A program made the translations under genes and the position numbers. The notes under the pieces were generated by a model. It worked only from the letters and a program-made list of their open reading frames with translations, had not been told where the DNA came from and searched no databases. DNA of 7,306 nucleotides from an uncultured Clostridia bacterium. Lineage in GTDB: Bacteria; Bacillota; Clostridia; Oscillospirales; Acutalibacteraceae. This document shows positions 5,039 to 7,306 of the stretch, piece after piece. Within the stretch, counting starts at the first letter, position 1, and each line of letters starts with the position of its first letter. The stretch covers positions 1-7,306 of the forward strand of contig CAMJYF010000083.1 in assembly GCA_946409885.1 (NCBI GenBank), given 5' to 3'.

Positions 5039-7264
5039 ATGGGATATATCAGAAAGAGGACCGAGGAGCTCACCTGTTTTCAGGAGAGCGCGCCCCTGCT
5101 GCCGGAGACGGATTTCGGCAACGATTTTGTGTGCGTCTACGGCATCGACCCCGGCATGCCGCAGCGGGTGAAACAATACCGGGAGCGGGGCTACGTGGTG
5201 CACCTGATGAACGGCATCGCCTGGGGCAGCTTTCAGGATTATATGAGCGGCCAGTGGGACGGCCGCGAGCATTACGACGAGATGCAGCGCAGCCGCGACG
5301 GCTCCATTACCGGGGAGTTTGTCCATTCCACCGGCTACATGGTGCCCACCGTCTCCTTTACCGACTACCTGACCGAAAAGCTGAAGGTGGCCGTGGACGC
5401 GGGTGTGGAGGCCATCCACGTGGAGGAGCCGGAGTTTCTGAATGACGGCGGCTACAGCGACGCGCTGAAGCGGGAATACCGGCTGTTCTACCATGAGGAC
5501 TGGACGCCGCCCCACGAAAGCGTGGACGCCCACTACCGGGTGGCGCGGCTGAAGGCGTGGCTCTACCGCCGGGCCATCGAGCGGGTCAGCCAGTCTTTGC
5601 GGGAATACGCGCTGGTAAAATATGGCCGGGTGCTGCGCTTTTACGTGCCCACCCACAGCCTGCTGAACTACGCCCAGTGGAAGGTGATGAGCCCGGAGGG
5701 CATGCTGACGGATATCCCCTCGCTGGATGGCTACAAGGCCCAGATCTGGATGGGCACCAGCCGGGAGGCCAACGTGTTCCGGGGCGTGTATAAAGAGCGC
5801 ACCTTTGAAACGGCCTTTCTGGAATACGGCGTTATGCAGGAGCTGGTGCGGGGCACGGGGCGGACCATGTGGTTCGACAACGACCCCATTGAGGACCGGC
5901 CCGACTACACCTGGGAAAACTACCGCCACAACTATATCCAGACGCTGATGGGCTCGCTTTTGCAGCCCAAAATCAACCGCTTCCAGATCTGCCCCTGGCC
6001 CCGCCGCGTCTTTTCGGGGGCGGCGAAATACCCCAAGGATCAGCCGGACGCCATCCCCATCCCGGAGGACTACCGCACCTTTTTGATGAACGTGTTCCAG
6101 ATGCTGGGCGCCTTCGGCACGGAGGACTACGAGTACCTGCGCCCCACACCGGAGATCGGCGTGTTCCTGTCCGATACCGCCATGTTCCAGCGGAACTTCC
6201 CGGACGACGTGCTGGCGAAACGGAAAAACTACGCGCCGGTGAAAAAGGTCACTCTGCTGGCCAGCGAAAACTACATCCCGGGCCGGGAGCAGGCCATCGC
6301 CTCCGGCGACCGGCTGGCCTTTGAGGAATCCCTGGCCTTTCCGCTGTTCTACGGGCTGGCGCTGCCGCTGCTGAAGGGCGGCTTTCCCGTGCGGCCGGTG
6401 CAGCTGGAAAACGTCACCCGCTACCCCGGCTATCTGGACGGCTACCGCCTGCTAGTGCTCAGCTATGAGTTCATGAAGCCCCAGGGGGCGGATGTGAACG
6501 CGGCCCTGGCCGCCTATGTGCGGCAGGGCGGCACGCTGGTGTACGTGGGCGACGGCAAGGACCCCTTTCACGCCATCCGCGCCTGGTGGAACACGGGCAA
6601 ATTCCGGGACGCCACGCCGCTGGAGCCGCTGCTGCGCCTGCTGGGGCTTGACGAAAACGCCCCCGCCGGCACCTACCCCTGCGGCAAGGGCCGCTTTGTG
6701 CTGCTGCGGGACTGCCCCGCGGACTACTGCGCGGACGCCGCCGCCTCCGACCGCTTTGCGGCGCTGGTGGGCCAGCTGACGGGCGTGGCGCCGGACGCCA
6801 ACTTTATCTCCCTGCGCCGGGGGGAATATATCGTCTCCGCCGTAATGGAGGAGTGCGCCACCGACGCGCCCCTTACCCACAGGGGCCTGTTCGCGGATAT
6901 GCTGGACAACGACTTTGCCATCCGCGCGGAAAAGACCCTGCGCCCCGGCGAATACGCCGTGCTGATGGATCTGAACCGGGTGACGGAGGAGGCCGCCGTC
7001 ATCGGCACCTCCATCCGGGTGAACGCGCTGGAAGTGACGGAAACCGGCTTTGCCCTTTCCGGCTGCGGCGCCAACTGCAACGCCCGGCTGCGGCTGAAGC
7101 TCCCCCATAAGCCGAAAACGGTCGCCTGCGCGATCACCGAAGCCGAAGGCGACGGCGCCCCCCGGGCAACGCCCGTCGCCGCCGCCTGGGACGACCAGAG
7201 TTCCACCGTCCTGCTGTCCTTCCGCAACACTGCCGGAACCACCCGCATCACCGGGTCCTTCTGA
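5039..7264 (+). CDS. Putative glycoside hydrolase (barrel + GATase1-like domain)
   Basis: A 741-residue protein resembling large clan-A-type glycosidases such as GH42 beta-galactosidases in layout, but I cannot assign it to a named family. Residues about 25-360 look like a TIM barrel: MNGIAWGSFQDY at 57-68, AIHVEEPEF at 125-133 with candidate acidic catalytic residues Glu129, Glu130 and Glu132, FYVPTHS at 201-207, and WFDNDP at 278-283 with Asp280 and Asp282. Residues about 430-580 resemble the class-I glutamine-amidotransferase-like (trimerisation) domain: LFYGLALPLLKGGFPV, then YRLLVLSYEFMKP, then a Gly-rich QGGTLVYVGDG at 496-506. The remainder is probably a beta-sandwich. No signal peptide or cell-wall anchor is visible, so it should act on imported material. 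It starts 4 nt after the previous stop with AAGGAAGA (5023-5030) as binding site. The glycosidase role is inferred from layout; the substrate is unknown. Confidence 0.78.
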   Translation: MGYIRKRTEELTCFQESAPLLPETDFGNDFVCVYGIDPGMPQRVKQYRERGYVVHLMNGIAWGSFQDYMSGQWDGREHYDEMQRSRDGSITGEFVHSTGYMVPTVSFTDYLTEKLKVAVDAGVEAIHVEEPEFLNDGGYSDALKREYRLFYHEDWTPPHESVDAHYRVARLKAWLYRRAIERVSQSLREYALVKYGRVLRFYVPTHSLLNYAQWKVMSPEGMLTDIPSLDGYKAQIWMGTSREANVFRGVYKERTFETAFLEYGVMQELVRGTGRTMWFDNDPIEDRPDYTWENYRHNYIQTLMGSLLQPKINRFQICPWPRRVFSGAAKYPKDQPDAIPIPEDYRTFLMNVFQMLGAFGTEDYEYLRPTPEIGVFLSDTAMFQRNFPDDVLAKRKNYAPVKKVTLLASENYIPGREQAIASGDRLAFEESLAFPLFYGLALPLLKGGFPVRPVQLENVTRYPGYLDGYRLLVLSYEFMKPQGADVNAALAAYVRQGGTLVYVGDGKDPFHAIRAWWNTGKFRDATPLEPLLRLLGLDENAPAGTYPCGKGRFVLLRDCPADYCADAAASDRFAALVGQLTGVAPDANFISLRRGEYIVSAVMEECATDAPLTHRGLFADMLDNDFAIRAEKTLRPGEYAVLMDLNRVTEEAAVIGTSIRVNALEVTETGFALSGCGANCNARLRLKLPHKPKTVACAITEAEGDGAPRATPVAAAWDDQSSTVLLSFRNTAGTTRITGSF

Positions 7265-7284
7265 CGCCCACCAACGTATCGCCC

Positions 7285-7300
7285 CGCAGCCTCAGCTGCG
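7285..7300. other. Perfect short hairpin after the last gene
   Basis: CGCAGC (7285-7290) and GCTGCG (7295-7300) form a perfect 6-bp stem around CTCA, 20 nt after the last stop codon. The window ends six bases later (TCAAAA), so no T-run is seen. It could be the beginning of a terminator, or one arm of a dispersed intergenic repeat. The rest of 7265-7306 holds nothing I recognise. Confidence 0.4.
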
Positions 7301-7306
7301 TCAAAA

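Noticed and set aside
3598..5073. Open frame of 491 codons on the minus strand, rich in Leu and Phe, resembling a membrane protein
   Set aside because: The Leu/Phe-rich stretch is the complement of the Glu/Lys codons of the SDR tail. No good ribosome binding site or family motif supports it.
4532..5929. Open frame of 465 codons on the minus strand across the SDR/glycosidase junction
   Set aside because: It is Pro- and His-rich, typical of a shadow of GC-rich coding sequence, and it conflicts with two convincing + strand genes.

Overview
The window reads as ordinary chromosomal DNA from a GC-rich member of the Bacillota, probably a gut-type clostridium (Oscillospirales or Christensenellales style). 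The grounds are strong GGAGG-type ribosome binding sites, a textbook housekeeping sigma-70/sigma-A promoter, a U-tailed hairpin terminator, and protein families common in such genomes. The genus cannot be named from the sequence alone. All five genes are on the + strand, and the coding DNA is clearly GC-rich while the gaps are AT-rich. There are no RNA genes, CRISPR arrays, transposases or phage genes.

Layout. Positions 1-161 are non-coding. They hold two small arrays of a 7-bp unit (GTCGTAA and variants), four copies each, facing each other as an inverted repeat around a 69-bp spacer. A single-gene unit follows at 162-785: a cytoplasmic SGNH/GDSL esterase-like hydrolase, closed by an intrinsic terminator at 814-844. 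A promoter with perfect -35 and -10 hexamers and a 17-bp spacer (913-941) then starts a four-gene cluster: a metallophosphoesterase (982-2400), a GckA/MOFRL-type glycerate 2-kinase (2397-3623) overlapping it by ATGA, an extended short-chain dehydrogenase/NAD-dependent epimerase with a long charged helical tail (3682-5034), and a large glycoside-hydrolase-like protein with a barrel plus a glutamine-amidotransferase-like domain (5039-7264). The last 42 bases hold a small perfect hairpin and no gene.

How the genes may work together. The glycerate kinase is the only member with a confidently predictable reaction (glycerate + ATP to 2-phosphoglycerate). Its translational coupling to a phosphoesterase, with a sugar-nucleotide-type SDR and a glycoside-hydrolase-like protein in the same apparent transcript, suggests use of a carbohydrate or glycerate-containing conjugate inside the cell, since no member has a visible secretion signal. 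The substrate and the order of steps are inference. The most unusual elements are the SDR with its helical tail of about 120 residues, the metallophosphoesterase whose usual GNH motif reads STH, the uncharacterised glycosidase-like protein, and the inverted heptamer arrays at the left edge.
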